Positions 36,171 through 45,244 of a stretch of DNA of 64,000 bases are shown here, piece after piece. The position numbers were made by a program, and so were the translations under genes. The DNA is from Lachnospiraceae bacterium. Lineage in GTDB: Bacteria; Bacillota; Clostridia; Lachnospirales; Lachnospiraceae. The stretch is from contig QXXL01000033.1 of assembly GCA_009911505.1 (NCBI GenBank), positions 61,576 through 125,575 of the forward strand. The letters are read 5' to 3'. Position 1 is the stretch's first letter, and every line of letters begins with the position of its first letter. The notes beneath the pieces are model-generated. The model saw only the letters and a program-made list of their open reading frames with translations. It made no database searches and had not been told where the DNA came from.

Positions 36171-36566
36171 ATGAGCGCCAGGAAAGTAGTAATGAAAATC
36201 GTAAGTATCAGCTTTTCGGTTCTGGTTTTGATCTTGCTGGTGTTCGCCCTGTACCGGGTGGGACAGGAAGCATATGGTTTTGGCTACCGTGTTTTTACAG
36301 AAAAAGCAGTCAGCGCGCCGGATGAAGGGAAGGATAAAGTCGTTTCCGTCAAATCCAAAATGGGGGCAAAGGAACTGGGGGAGCTGCTTAAGAAAAAGGG
36401 GTTAATCCGCGATGCAAACCTGTTTGTGCTCCAGCTTAAGCTGTCAGCTTATGCAAACAAGATCAAAGAAGGGACCTATACCCTTTCCACGTCCATGACA
36501 GCGCAGGAAATGATCCTGATAATGTCAGCGGAAGAAAAGGACACGGAAACGGAACAGGAAAAGTAA
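36171..36566 (+). CDS. short MltG/YceG-like membrane protein without catalytic domain
   Basis: 131 aa. One membrane helix at ~8-32 and an extracellular segment. KSKMGAKELGELLKKKGLIRDANLFVLQLKLSAYANKIKEGTY resembles the LysM-like N-terminal part of MltG endolytic transglycosylase. The catalytic YceG domain (with its ENIR-type motif) is absent and the next gene starts 11 nt later, so this is a natural short form. The position yrzB...mltG-trmR agrees with the Bacillus order. It may bind peptidoglycan or partner proteins without cleaving. Confidence 0.75.
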   Translation: MSARKVVMKIVSISFSVLVLILLVFALYRVGQEAYGFGYRVFTEKAVSAPDEGKDKVVSVKSKMGAKELGELLKKKGLIRDANLFVLQLKLSAYANKIKEGTYTLSTSMTAQEMILIMSAEEKDTETEQEK

Positions 36567-36576
36567 GGCAGGCAAT

Positions 36577-37217
36577 ATGATAGCGAATGAACGTCTGGTG
36601 ACATATATCAATTCTTTGAATACAGGAAATACGGCATTTTTAGACCGCATTGAGCAGGAAGCGGAACAGGATTTTGTACCTATAATACGCAAGGAAACGC
36701 AGAGTTTTTAAAATTTTTACTTGCTATGCGCAGGCCAGAGCGGATTTTAGAGGTGGGTACGGCAGTCGGGTTTTCTGCGCTTTTGATGGCAGAATATAAC
36801 CCGGTTTGCTGTGAGATTACGACGATAGAGAATTATGAAAAAAGGATACCTGTGGCCCGTGCCAATTTTAAAGCGGCAGGAAGAGAGGGCCAGATTACGC
36901 TGTTAGAAGGGGATGCCGCTAAGCTGCTTCCCACAATAGAAGGGGCATTTGGATTTATATTCCTCGATGCAGCTAAGGGGCAGTATATTTCTTTTTTGCC
37001 GCAGCTTTTGCGGCTGCTTGCAGACAGGGGTATACTGGTCGCAGACAATGTGTTAAAAGAAGGGGAAATTATAGAATCCCGGTTTGCTGTTACCAGGAGG
37101 AACCGCACCATCCATAAACGGATGCGTGAATACCTGTATGAAGTGACACATCACGAAAGCCTGGTAAGCACAGTGCTTCCGGTTGGCGACGGGCTTGCTG
37201 TCAGCTACAAAAAATAA
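36577..37217 (+). pseudogene. trmR: tRNA U34 O-methyltransferase TrmR (YrrM-like), frameshifted
   Basis: The ATG at 36577 opens a frame (MIANERLVTYINSL...) that reads 44 codons to TAA at 36709-36711. Stepping back one base at the T5 run 36705-36709 continues L-K-F-L-L-A-M-R-R-P and then the SAM-binding ILEVGTAVGFSALLMAEY and the FIFLDAAKGQY motif to 37217, about 213 aa in total, the normal length. The product methylates 5-hydroxyuridine 34 in tRNA, and the partner U32 protein is encoded next. Unless the base is missing only in the sequence, the gene is broken; a shortened protein from ATG 36726 would lack the first helices. Confidence 0.75.
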
Positions 37218-37235
37218 CGAAACGGGGGAACGTAC

Positions 37236-38468
37236 ATGAAACGTCCGGAATTGCTGATACCGGCAAACAGCCTGGAGGTACTTAAAATCGCAGTTGTATT
37301 TGGCGCAGATGCGGTATATATTGGCGGTGAGGTATTTAGCCTGCGCGCAAAAGCAAAGAATTTCTCTATGGAGGAAATGAAGGAGGGTATAGCTTTTGCC
37401 CACGCGCGCGGCGTAAAGGTTTATGTAACTGCAAACATCCTGGCGCACAATGCGGATTTAGATGAGGTGCGGGAATATTTTACTGAATTAAGGGAAGTTT
37501 CTCCGGATGCACTCATTATTTCCGATCCGGGCGTGTTTGAGATTGCAAAAGAGGCCTGCCCTAAAATAGAACTTCATATCAGTACCCAGGCCAATAACAC
37601 AAATTATGGAACATACCTGTTCTGGCATTCGCTTGGGGCAAAGCGTGTGGTATCTGCAAGGGAGCTTTCCTTGCAGGAGATCAAAGAAATCAGGGATCAT
37701 ATCCCGTCTGATTTGGAGATTGAGACATTTATTCATGGCGCAATGTGCATTTCCTATTCGGGCAGATGCCTGTTAAGCAATTATCTTGCGGCAAGGGATG
37801 CCAACCAGGGGGCCTGTACGCATCCGTGCAGGTGGAAATACGCGCTGATGGAAGAGATGCGGCCTGGGGAGTATATGCCGGTATTTGAAAATGAACGGGG
37901 CACGTATATTTTTAATTCCAAGGATTTGTGTATGATAGAACATATTCCGGAGCTTATTGCGGCAGGGATCGACAGTTTCAAGGTAGAGGGCCGGATGAAA
38001 GCTGCGCTTTATGTTGCGACAGTAGCACGGACATACCGCAAGGCAATTGACGATTTTATGGAGTCGCCGGAAATATACAAACAGAACATGCCCTGGTACC
38101 TAAGCCAGATATCAAACTGTACCTACCGGCAGTTTACGACAGGATTTTTCTTTGGCAGGCCGTCGGAGGAGACACAGATTTACGACAACAGCACTTATTT
38201 AAAAGAATATACTTATTTGGGGACAGTAGAGGGCTGCACTGGGGATGGATTGTGTACTGTCATACAGCGCAATAAGTTTTCGGTTGGGGAACAGATAGAA
38301 GCAATGAAGCCGGATGGGGCCAATTTAGAGCTTACAGTATTAAAAATCCTGGACGAATCGGGCAAAGAAATGCAGTCCGCCCCACACCCGCAGCAGAAGC
38401 TATACATTGATCTAGGTACACCATTAGAGCAATATGACATTTTACGCAGAAAAGAGGAGGCGTGTTAA
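37236..38468 (+). CDS. U32-family protein, tRNA 5-hydroxyuridine modification (TrhP-like)
   Basis: 410 aa. U32 signature in the region FIHGAMCISYSGRCLLSN, with the four conserved cysteines (MCIS, RCLLS, GACTHPCRW), and FNSKDLCMIEHIPELIAAGIDSFKVEGRMK. In Bacillus the homologues YrrN/YrrO provide prephenate-dependent hydroxylation of U34, whose product TrmR methylates; the adjacency to trmR supports the same role. GGGGGAA lies upstream. A C-terminal beta domain extends from residue ~325. Confidence 0.88.
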   Translation: MKRPELLIPANSLEVLKIAVVFGADAVYIGGEVFSLRAKAKNFSMEEMKEGIAFAHARGVKVYVTANILAHNADLDEVREYFTELREVSPDALIISDPGVFEIAKEACPKIELHISTQANNTNYGTYLFWHSLGAKRVVSARELSLQEIKEIRDHIPSDLEIETFIHGAMCISYSGRCLLSNYLAARDANQGACTHPCRWKYALMEEMRPGEYMPVFENERGTYIFNSKDLCMIEHIPELIAAGIDSFKVEGRMKAALYVATVARTYRKAIDDFMESPEIYKQNMPWYLSQISNCTYRQFTTGFFFGRPSEETQIYDNSTYLKEYTYLGTVEGCTGDGLCTVIQRNKFSVGEQIEAMKPDGANLELTVLKILDESGKEMQSAPHPQQKLYIDLGTPLEQYDILRRKEEAC

Positions 38469-38469
38469 T

Positions 38470-39519
38470 TTGAAACAGGAAAAATATGTGGCATATGTGG
38501 GCACCTATACCCATGAGCACAGTGTGGGTATCCATATTTACGATTTGGATGTGGAAAACGGGGCTATGGAGGAACGCAAGGTAGTAAAAATTACCAATCC
38601 GTCCGATCTTCTGGTTTCCCATAACAAAAAGTTTTTGTATTCGATTACGGACGACGGCGTAAAAGCATTTAAAATCCTGCCGGATGGTGATCTGGAAGAG
38701 CTGAATGAGCAGTGGATTGGCGGGATGCGTGGCTGCTATCTGGACGTGGATGACGAAAACAGGTATCTGTTTGTAGGAGGATACCATGACGGCAGGGTTT
38801 CTATGATGCATTTAAATGAAGACGGTTCCATTGGCGGTATTGCGGACGGCATTTTCCATAAGGGTGTCGGCAGGAGTGCGGCAGACCGAAGCTCTAGGCC
38901 GCATGTGAATTGTGTTAAGGTTACGCCGGATCAGAAGTATATGTGCGCGGTGGACGGAGGGCTTGACCACGTAAAGGTTTATCAGATCAAATACGGTTCC
39001 GGCAGGTTAAAGCTGGCGGATTTTATCCGCGGTGATTTGGATTGTGCGCCGAAGATGATTCGGTTTAGTAAGGACGGAAAGAATGCTTATGTGTTAAATG
39101 AGCTGGAAAACAGTGTGGATGTGTACCGCTATGAGGAGAGGGAAAACGGGCCTGTATTTGAGCGTATCCAGAAAGTATCTACGGAGATGGAAAAGGGGAA
39201 TGGGTGCAGTGCGCAGATTATGGAGTTTTCCTGGGATGGTAAGTACCTGTTCTGCTCAAATGCTGGGACAGATGACGTCGTAATATTTGAGAGGAAGGAA
39301 GAAACGGGGGAGCTTTCTTTGTTTTGCGTTACGCCAGTGAGCGGGGATTTCCCAAGGGCACTTGCAGTATTTCCAGGGAACAAGTTCTTTGCGAGCCTGA
39401 ATCATGAATCAAATCAGATTTGTGTATTTGGAATAAATTATGAGAAGAAGTATGCATTGATGAAAGGCGAGCCAAAAAAGGTGGATCGGCCAACTTGTAT
39501 TTATATACATACTTTATAG
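38470..39519 (+). CDS. lactonase family beta-propeller protein (6-phosphogluconolactonase-like)
   Basis: 349 aa from TTG 38470 (GAGGAGG at 38454-38460, one nucleotide after the U32 stop). The YVGTYTHEHSVGIHIYDLD start and repeated blades with G-D-LEEL, HPxxVxPDQKY-type (SRPHVNCVKVTPDQKYMCAVD) and SGDFPRALAVFPGNKF are typical of the YkgB/Pgl lactonase family. It may hydrolyse 6-phosphogluconolactone; the actual substrate in this group is often unproven. Confidence 0.85.
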   Translation: MKQEKYVAYVGTYTHEHSVGIHIYDLDVENGAMEERKVVKITNPSDLLVSHNKKFLYSITDDGVKAFKILPDGDLEELNEQWIGGMRGCYLDVDDENRYLFVGGYHDGRVSMMHLNEDGSIGGIADGIFHKGVGRSAADRSSRPHVNCVKVTPDQKYMCAVDGGLDHVKVYQIKYGSGRLKLADFIRGDLDCAPKMIRFSKDGKNAYVLNELENSVDVYRYEERENGPVFERIQKVSTEMEKGNGCSAQIMEFSWDGKYLFCSNAGTDDVVIFERKEETGELSLFCVTPVSGDFPRALAVFPGNKFFASLNHESNQICVFGINYEKKYALMKGEPKKVDRPTCIYIHTL

Positions 39520-39575
39520 GGAGGGGATTTGGTGTGGTTCCTGTGGCGTTTGCCACGCTTGCTGCGCCATGAGCA

Positions 39576-39601
39576 GGGGGATGGGGCTCTATCCATCCCC
39601 C
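39576..39601. other. GC-rich hairpin between convergent genes
   Basis: 9-bp stem GGGGGATGG/CCATCCCCC with an 8-nt loop and no T run. It could end the lactonase transcript inefficiently. Confidence 0.45.
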
Positions 39602-39641
39602 ACAGACACCCTTTAGCTGGCGTATTTTTGTAAAACAGTTC

Positions 39642-40736
39642 TTAGTGATAGAATCGGAGCAGAGAGTCCATTCTTGCTGTTATATTTAAAAGCATCGCGT
39701 CTAATATGGTTAATGCTGCCATCGCTTCTACTACGACTACTGCCCGTGGTACTACCACAGGATCGTGTCTTCCGTGGATCGATAGTTCAATTTCTTCCCC
39801 TGCTTTATTAATGGTTTTTTGTGTTGCCGAGATCGAGGGCGTAGGCTTAACTGCCGCCCGGAATATAAGGGGGGCGCCGTCGCTCATACCGCCAAGTGTC
39901 CCGCCGGAATGGTTACTGGTTTTGGTGGCTGTGCCGTCTTTTGCTATCGTAAAGCCATCGTTATTCTTACTGCCGCAGGCTGCTGCAGCGGCAAAGCCGT
40001 CGCCGATCTCAAATCCCTTTACTGCGCCGATAGAAAGGATTGCTTGTGCAAGCCGGGCGTCTAATTTTTCAAATACAGGATCGCCTATGCCAGCGGGCAA
40101 GCCGTTTATGATGCATTCAATGATACCGCCGGATGAATCCTGGTTTTGCATACAGTGTCCTAAATATTCCTGCGCCTTTTTGGCAGCGTTGGCATCAGGC
40201 ATGTAAAGAGGATTATTTACGATTTCTGCGGCATCAAAAATTTCTGTTTGGATTGGGCCTATGGATTTGGTGTAGGCTGTTAATGTAACGCCCAATTGCG
40301 CTAATATTTTGGCGGCAATGGCGCCTGCGGCTACGCGCCCAATGGTTTCCCGACCAGAAGAGCGCCCGCCGCCCCGGTAGTCCCGGAAGCCGTATTTAGA
40401 GTCGAAGGTATAGTCCGCGTGGCCAGGGCGGTAGCACAGGGCTATGTTGCCGTAATCCTTAGAACGCTGGTCTTTGTTGTAGACAGCTAAGGAAACTGGC
40501 GTGCCAGTGGTTTTGCCTTCAAAGGTACCGGAGAGGATTTCTACGGCGTCATCCTCGCTGCGCTGTGTGGTGTAACGGGATTGGCCGGGTTTCCTGCGGT
40601 CGAGGTAGGATTGGATGTCATCCTCGTTTAGAGCAAGGCCTGCCGGGCAGCCGTCGACGACAACGCCAATGCCTTTGCCGTGGGATTCGCCCCAAGTTGT
40701 GATTTTAAAGATTGTTCCATATGTTGAACCTGCCAT
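39642..40736 (-). CDS. aroC: chorismate synthase
   Basis: 364 aa. FMN-dependent last step of the shikimate pathway (EPSP to chorismate). The N-terminus GTIFKITTWGESHGKGIGVVVDG, then RPGHADYTF, YRGGGRSSGRETIGRVAAGAIA and the C-terminal RHDPVVVPRAVVVVEAM are family signatures. Single gene on the minus strand, AGGAGG upstream, with an extended -10 promoter. Confidence 0.97.
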   Translation of the reverse strand: MAGSTYGTIFKITTWGESHGKGIGVVVDGCPAGLALNEDDIQSYLDRRKPGQSRYTTQRSEDDAVEILSGTFEGKTTGTPVSLAVYNKDQRSKDYGNIALCYRPGHADYTFDSKYGFRDYRGGGRSSGRETIGRVAAGAIAAKILAQLGVTLTAYTKSIGPIQTEIFDAAEIVNNPLYMPDANAAKKAQEYLGHCMQNQDSSGGIIECIINGLPAGIGDPVFEKLDARLAQAILSIGAVKGFEIGDGFAAAAACGSKNNDGFTIAKDGTATKTSNHSGGTLGGMSDGAPLIFRAAVKPTPSISATQKTINKAGEEIELSIHGRHDPVVVPRAVVVVEAMAALTILDAMLLNITARMDSLLRFYH

Positions 40737-40778
40737 GTGTGCCTCCTGTGTGTTGTATTGTAATGGAAAACTCTAGTT

Positions 40779-40807
40779 ATTATAGCAGATTGGGGGGAGG
40801 ATGGGAA
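40779..40807 (-). promoter_or_regulatory. extended -10 promoter of aroC
   Basis: Minus strand TGC-TATAAT (-10 at 40784-40779), with a weak -35 TTCCCA at 40807-40802 and a 17-nt spacer. Confidence 0.55.
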
Positions 40808-40863
40808 GTGGAGCGCTGGATTTTTGCAGTTAGGGTGAATTATGAGTGAATTGTAGGGAGTGG

Positions 40864-40974
40864 GTGGCAAAGGGGCCGTCAGTCAGAGGGCAGGGCATTG
40901 CTGGGAAACGGGCGGGATGCTTAAGGGCCCCTAACCCCCATCACAAGGCTAAAGCCGCATACCCTGCCCTCTGC
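40864..40974. repeat. palindromic intergenic repeat, copy B
   Basis: Same unit as 17496-17610: inverted arms CAGAGGGCAGGGCAT (40884-40898) and its near complement (40959-40973, one mismatch), and the shared core GGGATGCTTAAG...CATCACAAGG. A 15-base stub (GTGGCAAAGGGGCCG) of its left edge recurs at about 44309-44323. Confidence 0.8.
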
Positions 40975-40985
40975 ATCCCCCATTT

Positions 40986-41134
40986 AGCGTGATATTTGCT
41001 CCATCAGATTGAACATTAGTAGTTCAATCTGCATAAATTCTGTCAACGTAGCCCGCTACGACTCCCTCATTTGACACAAATCTCCCACTAAGTGTGGAAA
41101 ACATCTGCCGAAAAGTATTTTTCAAACACGCTCT
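40986..41134. repeat. second palindromic element, highly structured
   Basis: Bounded by AGCGTG (40986-40991) and CACGCT (41127-41132). The right arm 41085-41134 is related to the left arm of the dnaK-dnaJ element in inverted orientation (CCAC..AGTGTGG...CATCTGCC...CACGCTCT). Inside: AGATTGAAC/GTTCAATCT (41006-41014, 41022-41030), CGTAGC/GCTACG (41047-41060) and TGTCAA/TTGACA (41041-41046, 41071-41076). Together with copy B it fills most of the 426-base gap between aroC and the SDR gene. Confidence 0.6.
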
Positions 41135-41162
41135 AAGGTTATATGGTAAAGGAGGAAAATGT

Positions 41163-41885
41163 ATGTATGCTGCAATTGTAACTGGGGCGTCTTCTGGCAT
41201 AGGGCTTTCTGTAAGCCGGATGCTTTGCGGGCTGGGCTATGAAGTATTTGGAATTGGCCGCGATTTTGGACGGGATGGAAAAGCAGATGAGGATGGTTTT
41301 AAAGGAAGGTTCCATCCGATTGTCTGTGATTTATTGGATACGCCTGCGTTATTAAATGTTGTAAAGCAAATTTCTGCGGATTACCCTGTTTATGTATTGG
41401 TTAATAATGCGGGTAGCGCATATTATGGGCTGCATGAAGAGTTAAACCCTCAAAAAATCCAGCAGATGGTGAGGACAAACCTGGAAGTCCCGATGATTTT
41501 AACACAGCAGCTTTTACGTGTGCTTAAAAAAAATTCTGGGTTTATTATTAATATTGCTTCGGTAACTGCAGCTGGGGTTAATCCTCATGGCTGTGCGTAT
41601 GGGGCTACAAAAGCAGGGCTTTCTAGCTTTGCACACAGCCTTTTTGAAGAAGCCAGAAAATATGGGGTAAAGGTGGCTGCTATATATCCGGATATGACGA
41701 AGACAAATTTGTATCGTAATGCAGATTTTAAGGAAGGCGATGATGAGATGTCGTATCTTTTGCCTGGGGAGGTAGCCCAGGCAGTCCGTTATGTATTAAG
41801 CCAGCGGGAGGGGCTAGCGGTTACAGATATTACGCTAAGGCCGCAGCTTCACCGGATTCAGAGGAAACCGCCGGATTCTTTGTAA
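41163..41885 (+). CDS. short-chain dehydrogenase/reductase (SDR)
   Basis: 240 aa from ATG 41163 (GGAGG at 41151-41155); the longer open frame begins inside the repeat element and is rejected. Classical SDR: cofactor motif TGASSGIG at residue ~7, NNAG (VLVNNAGSAYYG), and the catalytic YGATKAG (Tyr-X3-Lys). The FGRDG-type residues after strand beta2 favour NADP. Substrate unknown. 99 nt before the next gene. Confidence 0.88.
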   Translation: MYAAIVTGASSGIGLSVSRMLCGLGYEVFGIGRDFGRDGKADEDGFKGRFHPIVCDLLDTPALLNVVKQISADYPVYVLVNNAGSAYYGLHEELNPQKIQQMVRTNLEVPMILTQQLLRVLKKNSGFIINIASVTAAGVNPHGCAYGATKAGLSSFAHSLFEEARKYGVKVAAIYPDMTKTNLYRNADFKEGDDEMSYLLPGEVAQAVRYVLSQREGLAVTDITLRPQLHRIQRKPPDSL

Positions 41886-41984
41886 ATAGGGCAAAAGATA
41901 TGGGGGATGTGCAGGCAGCTGGAAGTGGGTGGCCTATGGATGTTCAATGTCCGCTTTAATTGTATATAAAGTCAAGGAGGAATT

Positions 41985-43355
41985 ATGCTACCATTTGATT
42001 TTGAAACCAGGATGCGCAGTATGTTGGGAAGTGAATATGAATTATTTGAAAATAGTTTGCGGTGTGCACCCCATCAGGCGCTTAGAATTAATACTTTAAA
42101 GGCGTTGCCGCAAGATTTTTTAAATAAGGCTCCATTTTCCCTTGCTCCGGTTCCTTGGGCCAAAGAAGGCTATTATTATGGGGCAAACGATCAGCCTGGC
42201 AAACACCCATACCATGATGCGGGTATGTATTATATCCAGGAGCCAAGCGCTATGGCGCCTGCGGAATACCTTGGCGTGCTTCCTGGGGAGCGGGTTTTGG
42301 ATCTGTGCGCTGCGCCAGGCGGTAAGAGTACGCAGATTGCAGCTAAAATGCAGGGGCAGGGGATTCTTATTTGTAATGAAATCCATCCTATGCGGGCGAA
42401 GATTTTATCGGAAAATATAGAACGCATGGGGATTGCAAATGCACTTGTCACAAATGAAACGCCAAAACGGCTCCTTGAGTATTTTCCTGCGTATTTTGAC
42501 AGGATTTTAGTGGATGCCCCTTGTTCTGGAGAGGGGATGTTCCGTAAAAACAGCATGGCTATACAGGAGTGGAGCCTTGAGCATGTTGCTATGTGTGCGG
42601 AAAGGCAGGATGAAATTTTAACATGTGCGGCTGGGATGCTTCGTGCCGGAGGGAAGATGGTATACTCTACCTGTACTTTTGCGCCCGAAGAAAATGAGGG
42701 CAGTGTCAGCCGTTTTTTAGGGCGTTTTCCTGAATTTACTGTAGAGAAGGCAGAACTGTATCCTGGTATGGAGCCTGGCAGGTTAAAGTGGGGGGATGAC
42801 ACTATGGAGCAGGCCAGATATTCTATCCGTTTGTTTCCACATAAATTAAACGGGGAAGGGCATTTTTTGGCTGTTTTGCAAAAAGATGGGGTAAATTGCG
42901 GCTTGAGTTTTGCAAATGGTGGGGAAGCTATGGGGATACCGCAAAAAGAGTGTGGGGAGTGGCTTCGTTTTCAAAAGGAGAATCTTTGTATGGAGCGTGA
43001 CGGGGTATATTTGACGTTTGGGGATCAGTTGTACCTTGCCCCGGTCCATATGCCGCAAATCAAAGGCCTAAAGGTATTGCGTCCAGGGCTTCATTTGGGG
43101 ACAAATAAGAAAAACCGTTTTGAGCCGTCCCATGCGCTTGCGCTGTATCTGAAAAAAGAAGAAGCGTTTAAAACAGTAAATTTTTCGGCGGAGGATAAAG
43201 CCGTCCGGGAGTATTTATCTGGACAGGCGGTTTTTTCAGACGGGGACAAAGGATGGCATCTGATGTTGGTGGATGGTTATGGTATCGGCTGGGGCAAGCG
43301 TTCTGGCGGTGTTTTGAAAAACCATTACCCCAAGGGTCTGCGGAAGGCATATTAG
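41985..43355 (+). CDS. rRNA m5C methyltransferase (RsmF/NOL1-NOP2-Sun family)
   Basis: 456 aa. SAM-binding VLDLCAAPGGKSTQIAAKM, the catalytic-cysteine region VDAPCSGEGMFRKN and the second cysteine in YSTCTFAPEENEG. The C-terminal part (residues ~300-456) resembles the PUA-like RsmF extension. It probably methylates C5 of a cytosine in 16S rRNA. AGGAGG upstream. Its stop overlaps the convergent LysR gene by 4 nt. Confidence 0.9.
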   Translation: MLPFDFETRMRSMLGSEYELFENSLRCAPHQALRINTLKALPQDFLNKAPFSLAPVPWAKEGYYYGANDQPGKHPYHDAGMYYIQEPSAMAPAEYLGVLPGERVLDLCAAPGGKSTQIAAKMQGQGILICNEIHPMRAKILSENIERMGIANALVTNETPKRLLEYFPAYFDRILVDAPCSGEGMFRKNSMAIQEWSLEHVAMCAERQDEILTCAAGMLRAGGKMVYSTCTFAPEENEGSVSRFLGRFPEFTVEKAELYPGMEPGRLKWGDDTMEQARYSIRLFPHKLNGEGHFLAVLQKDGVNCGLSFANGGEAMGIPQKECGEWLRFQKENLCMERDGVYLTFGDQLYLAPVHMPQIKGLKVLRPGLHLGTNKKNRFEPSHALALYLKKEEAFKTVNFSAEDKAVREYLSGQAVFSDGDKGWHLMLVDGYGIGWGKRSGGVLKNHYPKGLRKAY

Positions 43356-44227
43356 GTTGGGGCAAGATGCCTGCCTGCGACATCTAAAAACTGTTGAAGC
43401 TCTTTTGAAACTGATTTGTCGGGATGTATCAAAAGCTGTGTGTATATAGGAAAATCTGTGCTGTAATTTATTTTTTCCATCATATGGTAGATCAATTCTT
43501 TTTTTACTGCAAATTCTGGCAGCAGGCCAAGCCCGGCACCACAGAGCGCCATTTCTTTTATGACGGGGGTGGAGTCTGCTGTCAGGGCAGTTTGGGGGCG
43601 AATACCGTCGGCAGAGAGCCTTTGTTCAAAAAGGATGCGGTAAGGGCAGTCTTTTGCTGGAAGCAGCAGAGGATATACGCTTAGGTCTTCGGGTTGGATG
43701 CGGTGGGCCCCGGTGAGATCGTGGGTGGAAGCTGCTGCTATGAGGATGATTTCTTTTCGTTTTTGCAGTACTTGGATGGGCTTGCGTTTTATGGGGGCAT
43801 CAAGTACAATTGCCAGATCGAGTTCCCCGTCGCAGAGCATTTGGCAGTAGTCCCTGTGATCGGTCATTTGGAAAAAGATTTCTGTATCTGGGCAGAGGGC
43901 GGTAAATTCTTTTAATATGCTTCCAAGCAGGTAATTAGCGGCAGATTCTGTTACTCCTATTGTAAGCCGTGGGGATTTTTGGTAAAGGTTTTGGGCTTCG
44001 GATGAAAGGGAGAGTATTTTTTTGGCGTATGGCAGCAGGGCATTGCCTTCTGGTGTAAGGCTTATGTGTTTGCCGATACGGTTGAAAAGGGGGACGCCTA
44101 GTTCGGTTTCTAGGAGTTTAATGTGTGTGGTGACACCGGACTGGGCGCAGTTTAATTTGGAGGCGGTTTTGGTAAAACTGCCTTCGTGGGCTAGTGTTAA
44201 AAAGATGGTTAACTGTTTTAAGGTCAT
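43352..44227 (-). CDS. LysR family transcriptional regulator
   Basis: 291 aa. N-terminal winged helix (TIFLTLAHEGSFTKTASKLNCAQSGVTTHIKLLETELGVPLF), linker helix, then the periplasmic-binding-like effector domain (from ~85). Divergent from the por operon with a 387-nt intergenic region, the usual layout for a LysR regulator and its target. The co-inducer is unknown; control of the oxidoreductase is inferred from position. Confidence 0.9.
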   Translation of the reverse strand: MTLKQLTIFLTLAHEGSFTKTASKLNCAQSGVTTHIKLLETELGVPLFNRIGKHISLTPEGNALLPYAKKILSLSSEAQNLYQKSPRLTIGVTESAANYLLGSILKEFTALCPDTEIFFQMTDHRDYCQMLCDGELDLAIVLDAPIKRKPIQVLQKRKEIILIAAASTHDLTGAHRIQPEDLSVYPLLLPAKDCPYRILFEQRLSADGIRPQTALTADSTPVIKEMALCGAGLGLLPEFAVKKELIYHMMEKINYSTDFPIYTQLLIHPDKSVSKELQQFLDVAGRHLAPT

Positions 44228-44542
44228 GGTGTGCGCTCCCTGGGTGTATTTGTTGTTTTTTTGATTTTAGCATATATAGGGAGTGGGTTCAACTATTTAA
44301 AGGTTATGGTGGCAAAGGGGCCGCTGTTTTGCGGGGGGTGTTTCGGGACGGATAAAAGAAGATTATGTTGAAACGATGCAGAGGGCGACCCAAGAAAAAA
44401 GAAATTTATGCTGGACAACCGGCTGCATGATCTGGTATCAGAAAATCGAATTATAAATAAAAATTTAATCTTTTTTTCTGATTAAGTATTTTATACAGTT
44501 TTGAAAAAAAACAGACTTTTTTCAGTTTCCGCCCTGCTTTCC

Positions 44543-44571
44543 TTTACACTTGTTTTTAAATTTTATATACT
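44543..44571 (+). promoter_or_regulatory. promoter of the 2-oxoacid:ferredoxin oxidoreductase operon
   Basis: TTTACA (44543-44548), 17-nt spacer, TATACT (44566-44571). The rest of the 44228-44614 gap is AT-rich with short A/T tracts suitable for regulator binding, plus the repeat stub at 44309. Confidence 0.7.
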
Positions 44572-44614
44572 CATGGTTGCATGAAAAATGAAAAGAATAC
44601 CAGGAGTGATGACG

Positions 44615-45244
44615 ATGGAACATTTAACGGAAATCAGATGGCATGGCAGGGGTGGCCAGGGCGCTAAAACAGCAGCCCTGCTGCTTGCAGATATTGCATT
44701 TGGCATTGGAAAATATGTACAAGGCTTTCCGGAATACGGCCCGGAGCGAATGGGCGCCCCAATTACCGCATATGACAGGATTAGCGATTATGAAATCCGT
44801 GTACATTCTAATATATATGAGCCGGATTTTGTGGTGGTAGTAGACGATACACTGCTGCATAGTGTAGACGTGACGGCTGGGCTAAATACAAAAGGCGGGG
44901 TATTAATTAACACGGAAAAAGGCAGAGATGAGATTATGCCGCTATTAAAAGGCTATGAAGGGGCAGTTTATACGATAAATGCCAGAAAAGTCTGTATGGA
45001 AACACTGGGGAAATATTTCCCGAATATGCCGATGCTTTCTGCCCTTGCCAGGATTTCGGGGATTATGGAAAAAGACGTTTTTTTCATGGAAATGGAAGCG
45101 TCCCTAAAACATAAATTTGAGAAAAAGCCTGAAGTATTTGCAGGGAATATGAAAGCGCTGCAAATGGCATTTGACGCTGTGGAATTGATTAGCGGCCCGG
45201 CAGATGGTAAGAAGGTAAATATGTCTGACAGGAGGGTTGCTTAA
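44615..45244 (+). CDS. porC: 2-oxoacid:ferredoxin oxidoreductase, gamma subunit (PorC-like)
   Basis: 209 aa from ATG 44615 (CAGGAG 8 nt upstream; earlier ATGs are too near). The ITEIRWHGRGGQGAKTAA-like N-terminus (EIRWHGRGGQGAKTAALLL) and GFPEYGPERMGAPITAYDRIS are gamma-subunit signatures. With delta, alpha and beta it converts a 2-oxoacid plus CoA to acyl-CoA, CO2 and reduced ferredoxin. Pyruvate is likeliest; 2-oxoisovalerate is possible. The gene order gamma-delta-alpha-beta is that of archaeal and Thermotoga-type POR. Confidence 0.88.
   Translation: MEHLTEIRWHGRGGQGAKTAALLLADIAFGIGKYVQGFPEYGPERMGAPITAYDRISDYEIRVHSNIYEPDFVVVVDDTLLHSVDVTAGLNTKGGVLINTEKGRDEIMPLLKGYEGAVYTINARKVCMETLGKYFPNMPMLSALARISGIMEKDVFFMEMEASLKHKFEKKPEVFAGNMKALQMAFDAVELISGPADGKKVNMSDRRVA

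Noticed and set aside
39706..40206. 166-aa plus-strand frame inside aroC
   Set aside because: Antisense shadow of chorismate synthase, no ribosome site or motif.
41094..41162. Upstream start for the SDR gene
   Set aside because: It lies within a palindromic repeat; the cofactor motif is correctly placed from ATG 41163.
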